From Tropicibacter naphthalenivorans (GTDB lineage Bacteria; Pseudomonadota; Alphaproteobacteria; Rhodobacterales; Rhodobacteraceae), in NCBI RefSeq assembly GCF_900176475.1, contig NZ_FWXX01000004.1, positions 1 through 64,000 of the forward strand: a stretch of 64,000 nt of DNA, written 5' to 3'. Below the pieces are notes generated by a model. It did not search any database. It was not told the origin of the DNA and worked only from the letters and a program-made list of their open reading frames with translations. The position numbers were made by a program, and so were the translations under genes. Of the stretch, positions 29,059 to 36,519 are shown in pieces. Numbering within the stretch: the stretch's first letter is position 1; every line of letters starts with the position of its first letter.

Positions 29059-29621
29059 AGCACCGCCTCAAGCCCCAGCGTGGTGATGAGGCGGTAATAG
29101 GCAAAGACAATCACCGCGAAGAAGGCGACCATGATCAGCTCGTGTTTGAACTGATGCGAGTGGAAAAAGTCGCGGTCGCGGTGATGCAGCACGTCCATCA
29201 GCTCATCCCCGAACTTGACCGACAGGAACGTCCCCGCGCCGGACAAGAGCACGATCAGCCAATAGGGCCACGGATGCAGCAAGATCTCGTGGAACAGCCG
29301 CGTTAGCGACGTGGTCTGGTAGTAATGCGGCGCCAGCAGCAGCACCGCGCCGTTAATAAACCCGGCCAAGGCCCAGACCACCACCTCGGACACCACCATC
29401 CGCACACCGAACAGCAACCGCAGCGGGAAATCCAGCAGGAACCCGGCGTCGGCGATCGGCGTACACAGGACAAAAAAGCTCCACGTCAGGGCGGCGGCGA
29501 TGGCCCCGGTGGCGGCGTCAAACCGCACCCAGAGATAGATGAAATAGGCGACCAACAAGGCCAGCAAAAGGGCGAACTTGATCAGAACTTGGCGGCTGGG
29601 GCTTTGGGCGGGGTGGGTCAT
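29055..29621 (-). CDS. Integral membrane protein, unknown family
   Basis: 188 aa from MTHPAQSPSRQVLIKF (a longer reading from 29852 crosses the GntR gene and is rejected). About five membrane helices (17-32, 37-57, 66-92, 110-130, 160-180). A charged loop is rich in His: VLHHRDRDFFHSHQFKHE. I do not recognise it. Convergent with the thioredoxin gene. Confidence 0.6.
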   Translation of the reverse strand: MTHPAQSPSRQVLIKFALLLALLVAYFIYLWVRFDAATGAIAAALTWSFFVLCTPIADAGFLLDFPLRLLFGVRMVVSEVVVWALAGFINGAVLLLAPHYYQTTSLTRLFHEILLHPWPYWLIVLLSGAGTFLSVKFGDELMDVLHHRDRDFFHSHQFKHELIMVAFFAVIVFAYYRLITTLGLEAVL

Positions 29622-29668
29622 CACAGCACCTGTTTTGCGCCCTTTGTCCCGCCATTTCAGAGCCTTGT

Positions 29669-30313
29669 CTAGCCCACCAACAGCCGCAGCCCCTGCGTCA
29701 CATCGGACCGCACCGCAAGGCGCAGGCCCGGCTCGTCCCCGGCCTTGAGCGCGGCGATGATCAGGCGGTGGTATTGCGGCGCTTCGGACCGGCGCAGACG
29801 GCCATAAAGCGCGCGCATGGTCGGCCCCAGTTGCAGCCACACGGTTTCGCACATGGCCAACATGGCGGGGGCCTGCGCGCGCAGATACAACGTGCGGTGA
29901 AATTCAAGATTGGTGCGGATATAGCCCACCGCGTCGCGGTTGCTGACCACATCGGCGATCGACGAATTGATCGTCTGCAAGCGCTCGATCAAAGCCATAT
30001 GGGCGCGCGGCAAGGCCCGCGAGGCCAATTCGACCTCTAGCAAGGCGCGCAGGGCCGCGAGTTCCTCAATCCGCTCGTTGGACAGCTCGGGCGTCTGCAC
30101 GCGCCCCGACGCCGACATGGACAGCGCGCCCTCGGCCACCAGACGGTTCACCGCCTCGCGCGCGGGTGTCATGGACACCTCGAATTCCTTGCCCAGTCCG
30201 CGCAGGGTCAAGGCCTGCCCCGGCGCGATCTGGCCGTGCATGATACGGGTGCGCAGCCCGCGATAGACGCGGTCATGGGCAGAGGCGGATTCGGGTTTCA
30301 CGGTCGGTTGCAT
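29669..30313 (-). CDS. GntR-family regulator (FadR subfamily)
   Basis: 214 aa from MQPTVKPES. Winged HTH with ALTLRGLGKEFEVSMTPAREAVNRLVAEGAL and an all-helical FCD ligand domain (LRALLEVELASRALPRAH, NLEFHRTLYLRAQAPAM). Ligand unknown. A start 8 codons earlier (30337) has a GGAG further upstream, but it would place a perfect 16-bp palindrome inside the coding region; I favour 30313 with low certainty. Confidence 0.88.
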   Translation of the reverse strand: MQPTVKPESASAHDRVYRGLRTRIMHGQIAPGQALTLRGLGKEFEVSMTPAREAVNRLVAEGALSMSASGRVQTPELSNERIEELAALRALLEVELASRALPRAHMALIERLQTINSSIADVVSNRDAVGYIRTNLEFHRTLYLRAQAPAMLAMCETVWLQLGPTMRALYGRLRRSEAPQYHRLIIAALKAGDEPGLRLAVRSDVTQGLRLLVG

Positions 30314-30318
30314 AGCGC

Positions 30319-30334
30319 GTTTGTGATCACAAAC
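30319..30334. promoter_or_regulatory. Perfect palindrome GTTTGTGATCACAAAC, probable GntR operator
   Basis: A 16-bp perfect dyad centred 13 bp from the GntR start codon, in the form TTGTGATCACAA seen for FadR-type regulators. Consistent with autoregulation and with control of the divergent dnaJ-like gene. Also overlaps an alternative longer start. Confidence 0.55.
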
Positions 30335-30521
30335 CATTAACGCGTCAACTCCCTGTTTGTCGCGGGCGCGCGCCACATAGATGGCAGCGCCGCGTTAACT
30401 TTATGGCAAGAATGTGGCTAGGCCGCTGGGCCGGGAAAGTTTATCTTCAATTTGTCAGAAATTGACCGGCCAAAGGGGGCTTCGGACGGTCAGTGACAGA
30501 GTTGAAAACAAGGATCGTGTG

Positions 30522-31001
30522 ATGACCCGTACCGTGCCCCAAGCTGCCTATGACATCCTCGGCGTGCTGCCGACCGACGACTTTGCCACGATCCGCAAGG
30601 CCTATCTAAAGCAGGTGCGCCTGCACCATCCCGACGTAAACGCGGGCGACGTGGACGGCGCGACCCAGCGTCTGGCGCAGATCAACGACGCCTATGACGC
30701 GCTGGTCTGGCACATCAAGATGGACGAAGAGGCGTATGCCGCGCGGCGGGCCGAAGAGGCCCGACAAGCCGCCGCCAAGCGCCGCGCCGAAGCCGCCCGC
30801 CGCGCCGCCGCCGAAAAGGCCGAGGCCGAGCGCCGTGAGGCCGCCCGCCGCGACGCACAGGCGCAGGCCCGCCGCGCCGAGATGATCCGCCGCGCCCGCC
30901 AAGAGGCCGAAGCCCGCGCCCAAGCCCCGATCAGCGTGAAATTCAACGATGCGCGCCGGGTGTTCAGCGGTCAGCAGACGCGCACGCTGCGCTGCGCGTA
31001 A
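30522..31001 (+). CDS. DnaJ-domain protein with coiled-coil tail
   Basis: 159 aa. J domain at 8-65 with the HPD tripeptide (36-38) in QVRLHHPDVN. Then an Ala/Arg/Glu-rich segment (about 72-135) that should form a single long charged helix, and a short C-terminal end (VKFNDARRVFSGQQTRTLRC). No zinc finger or client-binding domains, so it is a J-only co-chaperone targeting DnaK to an unknown partner. An inverted repeat (CAATTT / AAATTG at 30448-30464) lies upstream. Confidence 0.82.
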   Translation: MTRTVPQAAYDILGVLPTDDFATIRKAYLKQVRLHHPDVNAGDVDGATQRLAQINDAYDALVWHIKMDEEAYAARRAEEARQAAAKRRAEAARRAAAEKAEAERREAARRDAQAQARRAEMIRRARQEAEARAQAPISVKFNDARRVFSGQQTRTLRCA

Positions 31002-31008
31002 TCCCGGC

Positions 31009-31701
31009 TTAATCGTCGAAGCGATAGCGGTGCAGCTCGTGCCCGTGCTTGCGCAGCCAATTGCGTGAGGGCTTCCAGTCGCCATACAGCCGCTCCACCT
31101 GCGCCCAGAAGGCCGGGGAATGGTTCATCTCGGCCAGATGCGCCACCTCATGCGCGGCGACATAGTCGAGCACCTCGGGCCACGCCAGAATCAGCCGCCA
31201 CGAATACATCAAGCCGCCGTCATGGGTGCACGACCCCCAGCGCGAGCGCGTATCGCGCAAGGTCAGACGGCTGTAGGGCCGCCCCAAGGCCGCCGCATAG
31301 CGATCCGACGCCTCGGCCAGACGGTCGCGCGCCCGCGTGCGCAGCCACCCCTTGAGCCGTGCGGCCACGCGCTCCTCTGGCCCCGGCACCAGCAGCGCGT
31401 TGCCTTCGATCCGCACCGACCGCCCTGCCCCGCTGCGCACCACCAGCGGCACGCCTTCGACCGGGACCGTCGCGCCAATCGCCACCGGCACCGGCATTCC
31501 CTGCTTGGCGAGGTTCTCTCGCAGCCAGTCTTCTTTGTCGCGCACAAAGGCCGCGCCTTCGCGCTCGGACACCGATGTCGGCAAGGTCAGCGTCACCCGC
31601 CCATCCAAGGACGACACGCGCAACGACAGCCGCCGCGCCCGCGCCGAGCGCCGCACAATCACGTCGATCACAGGGTTGCCCGAAAGCCTGATATGCCCCA
31701 T
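31009..31701 (-). CDS. SprT/YgjP-type zinc metalloprotease
   Basis: 230 aa. Zinc motif HEVAHLAEMNH (H184, E185, H188, with H194), and RSRWGSCTHDGGLMYSWRLILAWPEVLDYV, the DUF45 signature. Cytosolic metal-dependent peptidase of unknown substrate. The start MGHIRLSGNP lies in a short divergent region shared with the FYDLN gene. Confidence 0.86.
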   Translation of the reverse strand: MGHIRLSGNPVIDVIVRRSARARRLSLRVSSLDGRVTLTLPTSVSEREGAAFVRDKEDWLRENLAKQGMPVPVAIGATVPVEGVPLVVRSGAGRSVRIEGNALLVPGPEERVAARLKGWLRTRARDRLAEASDRYAAALGRPYSRLTLRDTRSRWGSCTHDGGLMYSWRLILAWPEVLDYVAAHEVAHLAEMNHSPAFWAQVERLYGDWKPSRNWLRKHGHELHRYRFDD

Positions 31702-31808
31702 ATGCCCCTTGCCTGTTCAGGAATGCGCCCAAAGCCTTTGACACCAGAGCCGTGGTATGGCAATGGGCGCAGATTGTCGACATGACCACGAGTTGAAAGG
31801 GATCACCC

Positions 31809-32132
31809 ATGCCCAAAGAAGAATGGGGCACGAAGCGCGTCTGCCCGACCACTGGCAAGCGTTTCTATGACCTCAACCGCGACCCGATCGTTAGCCCCTA
31901 CACCGGCGAGGTTGTGAACCTCGAAACCGGCAAGCGCGGCCAGATCGCTGCTGACGCAGAGGACAAGGCCAACCCCAAGAACCAGAAGGACGACATGGAA
32001 GATGATGTCCTGCTGGATGATGACGATGTTGATGTGGATATCGACGATGATGATGTCCTCGAAGACGAGGATGACGACAACGTCTCGCTCGACGACATCG
32101 CAGACGTCGCATCGAACGACGACGATTCCTAA
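31809..32132 (+). CDS. FYDLN acid protein (TIGR02300 family)
   Basis: 107 aa. The conserved N-terminus MPKEEWGTKRVCPTTGKRFYDLN is followed by SPYTGE and then a long Asp/Glu tail (DDDDVDVDIDDDD and similar) making the protein extremely acidic. The family is alphaproteobacterial and uncharacterised. The cysteine in KRVCPTTGKRF with a rubredoxin-like look may bind metal in relatives, but only one CPxxG is present here. AAAGGGATCACCC precedes the ATG. Confidence 0.9.
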   Translation: MPKEEWGTKRVCPTTGKRFYDLNRDPIVSPYTGEVVNLETGKRGQIAADAEDKANPKNQKDDMEDDVLLDDDDVDVDIDDDDVLEDEDDDNVSLDDIADVASNDDDS

Positions 32133-32139
32133 GATTTTA

Positions 32140-32171
32140 GGCGCGCGTGGGGCCAAAATCCCAAGCGCGCC
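32140..32171 (+). terminator. Strong hairpin after the FYDLN gene
   Basis: GGCGCGC-G-TGGG pairs with CCCA-A-GCGCGCC with one mismatch, loop of 8 nt. No T-run follows, so it may be a Rho-dependent end or 3' stabiliser. Confidence 0.45.
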
Positions 32172-32245
32172 AAGGGTTTGACAGCGCCCCGCAGGTGGGA
32201 ATGCAGAAAAATCCAAGAAAAAGCTGATGGGCGTGATTTTTCCGC

Positions 32246-32274
32246 TTGATCCCGCCCTCAGCATTGCGTAATCA
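32246..32274 (+). promoter_or_regulatory. Possible sigma-70 promoter of tRNA-Ala
   Basis: TTGATC (32246-32251), 17 nt spacer, TAATCA (32269-32274), with the tRNA starting 32 nt further on. Reasonable spacing and tRNA distance; alternative TTGACA at 32178 lacks a good -10 box. Confidence 0.4.
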
Positions 32275-32306
32275 CCGCCGCACAGCGCCACGGTGCTGCA
32301 CATGAT

Positions 32307-32382
32307 GGGGCCTTAGCTCAGCTGGGAGAGCGCCTGCATGGCATGCAGGAGGTCAGGGGTTCGATCCCCCTAGGCTCCACCA
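32307..32382 (+). tRNA. tRNA-Ala(GGC)
   Basis: 76 nt including encoded CCA. Acceptor GGGGCCT pairs with AGGCTCC; D-loop AGCTGGGAGA; anticodon stem CCTGC / GCAGG around loop ATGGCAT (anticodon GGC, reading GCC); T-arm AGGGG-TTCGATC-CCCCT. All four arms are complete. Reads alanine codon GCC, frequent in this GC-rich genome. Confidence 0.97.
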
Positions 32383-32465
32383 TCACCCCCCCCCTGCCAG
32401 ACTTGGATGCCCGCGACACCGGAAGGTGGTGCGCTTTGCATTTTAGCCTATGGCTCATGCCTGCC

Positions 32466-32777
32466 TCAGACCGCAGAGAACACCCGCAGCGCCGGGCCAT
32501 GCACGCCAATATCCAGCGGGCCGAAATCCGAATCGACGCACAAAGAGAAATAGCCAGCGGTGGGCAGGTAGACCGTGCTGTAATCGCCGTTCGACCGCGT
32601 CACCGTCCAGCATTTCTGGGTGATCCCGCCGGAAAAGTTCACCGTGATCTGGCGGGGCCGTTTGACCCGCAGGCGCTGAAAGTCGTCCAACAGCATCCGT
32701 CCGGCGCGCGCGCTGGCGTCATGAGCCGAAATCTCGGCTTCGATCAGGCTGGTGACGTGGTCGGCGAGGTCTTGCAT
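32466..32777 (-). CDS. Conserved-looking small protein, function unknown
   Basis: 103 aa from MQDLADHVTSLIEAEISAHDAS, starting 5 nt after the stop of the TauE-type gene, hence probably cotranscribed. N-terminal helix, then beta-rich part (RPRQITVNFSGGITQKCWTVTRSNGDYSTVYLPTAGYF, shown here as one region) without signal peptide. No known motif seen. A much longer overlapping frame (to 34301) runs antisense to the mcd gene and is not credible. Confidence 0.6.
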   Translation of the reverse strand: MQDLADHVTSLIEAEISAHDASARAGRMLLDDFQRLRVKRPRQITVNFSGGITQKCWTVTRSNGDYSTVYLPTAGYFSLCVDSDFGPLDIGVHGPALRVFSAV

Positions 32778-32782
32778 GTGGC

Positions 32783-33550
32783 TCAGGTTAGCCCGCGCCG
32801 CACAAGGTTCAAGCCCGCAATCAGCAAGACACACAGCGTCGCCCGGCGAAAGGCGGTCTGGTCGATGCGGTCCTGGATCTGTCCGCCAATCCACATGCCC
32901 AGCACGGCGGGGGGAATCAGTGCCAGCGACAGCCAGACGGTGCGCCCGTTCAGAATGCCCGATCCGGTGTGCGCCAGCGTCAGCGCCACCGCGCCAAGAC
33001 CATAGACCACGCCTTGGATGCGCATCTGTTCGGCCTTTTCGGTGCGCAAGGCGGTCAAATAGGCCACCGTCGGCGGCCCCCAGACGCCGGAAAACCCGCC
33101 AATAAAGCCCGCAAAGCCGCCAATGGCCGCCTCTAGCCCGCGCGAGGGGCCGCTTTTCAGGTGCGGCTGCCAGCCCGCCAGTTGCAGCACCGCGAACAGC
33201 GTGATCGGCCCGCCGATCATCAGCAGCAGCACGCTTTGCGGCAGCACCGCCACCAGCTGCGCAGAGACCAGCAGCGCGCATAGCGCGACCCCCAGGAACA
33301 GCCGGAATCGCTTGACCGAGGCCCAGGCCGCCGCCCGCCCCTGCCGCATGGCCTGCATCCCGTTGGTGACAACGGTGGGCAGAATCAGCGCCGCCAAGGC
33401 CAGCTCTGGTGCGACGATCGACCCCAGCCCGGAAATCAGGATCATCGGCATGGCAAAGCCCACCATGCCCTTGACGATGCCTGCCAGCGTCGCAATTCCC
33501 ATCACAAGCGCCAGTGTTGGCGCGGTTAAGCTGGTAAAAATCTCGGTCAT
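32783..33550 (-). CDS. Sulfite exporter TauE/SafE-family permease
   Basis: 255 aa with about eight membrane helices. Family features: N-terminal GIATLAGIVKGMVGFAMPMILISGLGS, and FIGGFSGVWGPPTVAYLTAL. Members export sulfite, sulfoacetate or organosulfonates, or import small anions. Substrate not determinable. Divergent from the mcd gene. Confidence 0.88.
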   Translation of the reverse strand: MTEIFTSLTAPTLALVMGIATLAGIVKGMVGFAMPMILISGLGSIVAPELALAALILPTVVTNGMQAMRQGRAAAWASVKRFRLFLGVALCALLVSAQLVAVLPQSVLLLMIGGPITLFAVLQLAGWQPHLKSGPSRGLEAAIGGFAGFIGGFSGVWGPPTVAYLTALRTEKAEQMRIQGVVYGLGAVALTLAHTGSGILNGRTVWLSLALIPPAVLGMWIGGQIQDRIDQTAFRRATLCVLLIAGLNLVRRGLT

Positions 33551-33583
33551 GGCGGATGCTTAGCACGTCCACGGACCGAGGCA

Positions 33584-33657
33584 TGCGAAATTCGAGCGCG
33601 CAATAAATGAACAAAGCGCCGCAGCAATGGGTATTTTTGTTGCGCTGCGCCTGCAAA
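33584..33657. promoter_or_regulatory. Putative regulatory region of mcd
   Basis: TGCGAAATTCGAGCGC (33584-33599) aligns with TGCGAAAATTTGGGCGC upstream of mcl1. A second TGC/GCA-rich part follows: GCGCCGCAGCAA, 11 bp, GTTGCGCTGCGC, an imperfect inverted repeat. Both genes belong to one pathway, which makes a shared regulator plausible. Confidence 0.4.
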
Positions 33658-33698
33658 ATGGCTAGGACCAGCGAGAAAGATAGAGAGGAGCCGATGAA

Positions 33699-35387
33699 AT
33701 GGCGCATGACGGACAAGACCTGAGCCTTGGCAGCGTGATCCTGCCCGATCTTCTGGAGCTCACCGGCGCGGCAATTGCCCCGGTCGAGAGCCTGTTTGCC
33801 GACGCCCGCAGCGCGGTGCGCGAGATGGTCAGCAAGGATGGCCGTATCTCTGGCGGTCTGATCGAAGAACACCAGTTTGCCTGCCATGGTTTGGCGTGGT
33901 TGGCCACTTATGTGGAATCGCTGCGTCAAATGCAAGCATGGGCAAACCGCTTGGTGGAACAAAACACCTTTGGCGAGGTGGAACAGCTGCTGCACCAGAT
34001 CGCCTTTGGCGAGTATCTGGCGCAGGTCAAAGGCGGCATCCAGATGAACCAGGGCGAGATCGTGCGCCTTGCGGACATGGGTGTCACCGACGCCTCGGCG
34101 CTGGACACCGATGCTGTGACCATCCTGCTGGGGCAGGCAAACTCGCCCGCCGCGCGCACACGTCTGGTTGCCCTGATGGAAGAGCGCAGCGCAGAGATCA
34201 CCGTGGGCAAGACCGGCCTTGATGAAGAGCTGGAAATGATCCGCGAGCAGTTCCGCCGCTACGCCGTGGACAAGGTCGAACCCTACGCCCACGAATGGCA
34301 CCTCAAGGATGAGCTGATCCCGATGGAGGTCATCGAAGAGCTGGCCGAGATGGGCGTTTTCGGCCTGACCATCCCCGAGGAATACGGCGGCTTTGGCCTG
34401 TCCAAGGCGTCCATGTGTGTTGTGTCCGAGGAACTGTCGCGCGCCTATATCGGTGTCGGCTCTCTAGGCACGCGTTCCGAAATCGCGGCCGAGCTGATCA
34501 TCGCCGGCGGCACCGAAGAGCAAAAGCAAAAGTGGCTCCCGGCGCTGGCCTCCGGTGAGAAACTGCCGACGGCTGTGTTCACCGAGCCGAACACCGGCTC
34601 TGACCTTGGCTCGCTGCGGACCCGCGCGGTCAAGGACGAGAACGGCGATTACAAGATCACCGGCAACAAGACCTGGATCACCCACGCCGCACGCACCCAT
34701 GTGATGACCCTGCTGGCCCGCACCGACCCGTCGACCGACAACTATAAGGGTCTGTCGATGTTCCTCGCGGAAAAGACCCCCGGCACCGATGAAGAGCCCT
34801 TCCCCACCGAAGGCATGACCGGCGGCGAGATCGAGGTTCTGGGCTATCGTGGCATGAAGGAATACGAGCTGGGCTTTGACAACTTCCACGTCAAGGGCGA
34901 GAACCTGCTGGGCGGCGAAGAGGGCAACGGCTTTAAACAGCTGATGGAGACCTTTGAATCGGCCCGTATCCAGACCGCCGCGCGCGCCATTGGTGTGGCC
35001 CAGTCGGCGCTGGACGTCGGGATGCGCTACGCGCAGGAACGCAAGCAGTTCGGCAAGTCGCTGATCAACTTCCCGCGTGTGTCGGGCAAGCTGGCGATGA
35101 TGGCCGTGGAACTGATGATCGCGCGCCAGCTGACCTACTTCTCGGCTTGGGAAAAGGACCACGGCCGCCGCTGCGACCTTGAGGCTGGGATGGCCAAGCT
35201 GCTGGGCGCCCGCGTGGCCTGGGCGGCGGCGGACAACGCGCTGCAAATCCACGGCGGCAACGGTTTTGCGCTGGAATACACCATCTCGCGCATCCTGTGT
35301 GATGCGCGCATCCTCAACATCTTTGAGGGCGCTGCGGAAATTCAGGCGCAGGTCATTGCGCGCCGCCTGCTGGCCGACGCGAACTAA
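33699..35387 (+). CDS. mcd: (2S)-methylsuccinyl-CoA dehydrogenase-type acyl-CoA dehydrogenase
   Basis: 562 aa, longer than ordinary acyl-CoA dehydrogenases because of an N-terminal extension of about 175 residues, as in methylsuccinyl-CoA dehydrogenase. The ACAD core follows: IPEEYGGFGLSKASM, TEPNTGSDLGSLRTRAV, ITGNKTWITHA, GVAQSALDVGMRYAQERKQFG, and probable catalytic Glu543 in NIFEGAAEIQ. Mcd oxidises methylsuccinyl-CoA to mesaconyl-CoA with FAD in the ethylmalonyl-CoA pathway; Mcl1 acts two steps later. Start: GAGGAG 8 nt upstream; an overlapping ATG at 33694 leads to an early stop. Confidence 0.88.
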   Translation: MAHDGQDLSLGSVILPDLLELTGAAIAPVESLFADARSAVREMVSKDGRISGGLIEEHQFACHGLAWLATYVESLRQMQAWANRLVEQNTFGEVEQLLHQIAFGEYLAQVKGGIQMNQGEIVRLADMGVTDASALDTDAVTILLGQANSPAARTRLVALMEERSAEITVGKTGLDEELEMIREQFRRYAVDKVEPYAHEWHLKDELIPMEVIEELAEMGVFGLTIPEEYGGFGLSKASMCVVSEELSRAYIGVGSLGTRSEIAAELIIAGGTEEQKQKWLPALASGEKLPTAVFTEPNTGSDLGSLRTRAVKDENGDYKITGNKTWITHAARTHVMTLLARTDPSTDNYKGLSMFLAEKTPGTDEEPFPTEGMTGGEIEVLGYRGMKEYELGFDNFHVKGENLLGGEEGNGFKQLMETFESARIQTAARAIGVAQSALDVGMRYAQERKQFGKSLINFPRVSGKLAMMAVELMIARQLTYFSAWEKDHGRRCDLEAGMAKLLGARVAWAAADNALQIHGGNGFALEYTISRILCDARILNIFEGAAEIQAQVIARRLLADAN

Positions 35388-35409
35388 GCTCTGCCACATG
35401 ACCTAGATG

Positions 35410-35437
35410 GGCCTCGCCGGTTTGGCGGGGCCTTTTT
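35410..35437 (+). terminator. Intrinsic terminator of mcd
   Basis: GGCCTCGCC-GGTTT-GGCGGGGCC followed by TTTTT, 22 nt after the stop codon. One G-T pair in a 9-bp stem. Confidence 0.88.
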
Positions 35438-35517
35438 CGTTGGTGCGCATGATCTTGATCAAAGTGCGCGGCGGCTGGATTTGCTCTTGAGGACAAAACA
35501 CATCTCAGGAGTAAAAT

Positions 35518-35856
35518 ATGTCTTTCAAGGAAAAATTCGCCGAAACCCGTAACAACCTGCGTGGGCTGCGCAAGGCGATCCCCGACACCTTTGCGGGCTT
35601 TGTCAGCCTTGAACAAGCAGCCAGCCCCGACGGCGCGCTGACCCACAAGGAAAAAGAGATGATCGCGCTGGGGATCGCCGTGGCGCTGCGCTGCGAGGAT
35701 TGCATCATCTCACATGTGGGGGCCGCGATCCGCGCCGGGGCCACGCGCGAAGAGGTGGCAGAGGCGCTGGGAACCGCGATTCAGATGTCAGGCGGGCCGG
35801 GGCTGATGTACGCGTCCAAGGCGCTGGCTGCGTTCGACGAACTGTCCGAAGGCTAA
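35518..35856 (+). CDS. Carboxymuconolactone decarboxylase-like (AhpD-type) protein
   Basis: 112 aa. CxxC with nearby His as in AhpD: LRCEDCIISHVGAA (C59, C62, H66). The GATREEVAEALGTAIQMSGGPGL tail is typical. Probably a small peroxidase or thiol oxidoreductase rather than a true decarboxylase. AGGAGTAAAAT precedes the ATG. Stands alone after the mcd terminator. Confidence 0.88.
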   Translation: MSFKEKFAETRNNLRGLRKAIPDTFAGFVSLEQAASPDGALTHKEKEMIALGIAVALRCEDCIISHVGAAIRAGATREEVAEALGTAIQMSGGPGLMYASKALAAFDELSEG

Positions 35857-35890
35857 GGCGCGCGGCTGCGACAGCCTGTCACGACGGAAT

Positions 35891-35930
35891 TATATTCCAA
35901 CTTCGTTATATGAATATCAGTTACATATTC
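35891..35930. promoter_or_regulatory. A/T-rich repeats upstream of the EF-hand gene
   Basis: TATATTCCAA (35891-35900) and CATATTCCAA, plus the inverted repeat GAATAT-N7-ATATTC (35912-35930), all within 55 bp of the start codon. Very A/T-rich compared with its surroundings. Likely promoter/operator; compare ATTCCA-N4-TGGAAT at 25114. Confidence 0.4.
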
Positions 35931-35944
35931 CAAAGGATAGCTCG

Positions 35945-36406
35945 ATGAAGCACCTCACCCTCGCCCTCATTCTTGCCGCAGCGCCTGTTTTCGCGCAGGG
36001 CGTCCCTGGCCAGCACTTTGTGGAAAACTGGGATCTGGACGGGGACGGCGCTGTCTCTGTCGCAGAGGCAACCGAGCGCCGCGGCGACGTCTTCCTGAGC
36101 TTTGATCAGGACGACGACGGCTTTCTGGACGCCGAGGAATACAAGGTGTTCGATCAGGCGCGCGCCAATGACATGGAAAACGAGGGCGGTGGCCACGGCC
36201 AAGGCAATATGAAGAACGCCGCCGAGGGCATGGAGCTGGCGATGAATGACGTAGACGGCGACGGCAAGGTCAGCCGCGACGAGTTCCTTGGCCAGGCCAA
36301 AGTCTGGATCGCCGAGATGGACCTTGATGAGGACGGCGTGATCACCACGCAAGACTTTGCCATGCGCCGCAAGATGATGGGCGGTGGCCACGGCAAGGGC
36401 AACTAA
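35945..36406 (+). CDS. Exported protein with four EF-hands
   Basis: 153 aa, signal peptide MKHLTLALILAAAPVFA. Four calcium-binding loops: DLDGDGAVSVAE (30-41), DQDDDGFLDAEE (54-65), DVDGDGKVSRDE (102-113) and DLDEDGVITTQD (126-137, ending in Asp instead of Glu). Gly/His-rich linkers (GGGHGQGN, GGGHGKGN) may bind metals. Periplasmic or secreted calcium-binding protein; role unknown. Confidence 0.85.
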   Translation: MKHLTLALILAAAPVFAQGVPGQHFVENWDLDGDGAVSVAEATERRGDVFLSFDQDDDGFLDAEEYKVFDQARANDMENEGGGHGQGNMKNAAEGMELAMNDVDGDGKVSRDEFLGQAKVWIAEMDLDEDGVITTQDFAMRRKMMGGGHGKGN

Positions 36407-36420
36407 GCCCCTGAAAACGA

Positions 36421-36454
36421 AACGCCCCGCTGAAGATCCAGCGGGGCGTTTTTT
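36421..36454 (+). terminator. Terminator of the EF-hand gene
   Basis: Perfect 12-bp stem AACGCCCCGCTG / CAGCGGGGCGTT, loop AAGATC, then TTTT. Confidence 0.93.
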
Positions 36455-36465
36455 CTGGGTGGGAC

Positions 36466-36510
36466 CAAAAGTCTTTCAAGACTTTTGCAAATTCCTTTGA
36501 AAGGAATTTG
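36466..36510. repeat. Double-hairpin element, copy 1 (36466)
   Basis: Hairpin 1: CAAAAGTCTT / AAGACTTTTG (36466-36475 and 36478-36487). Hairpin 2: CAAATTCCTT / AAGGAATTTG (36488-36497 and 36501-36510). Hairpin 2 arms are identical to those at 48777 and 59913. Lies between the EF-hand terminator and the pheT stop. Confidence 0.9.
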
Positions 36511-36519
36511 GACGCGCCG

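Noticed and set aside
32307-33550. tRNA-Ala as an integration site for a genomic island
   Set aside because: No integrase follows the tRNA, and I saw no repeat of its 3' end in the window; base use of the next genes is like their neighbours.
32466-34301. Minus-strand frame of 611 codons
   Set aside because: It runs antisense through mcd and its promoter, with no known domain until its last 103 codons, which are the real small gene.
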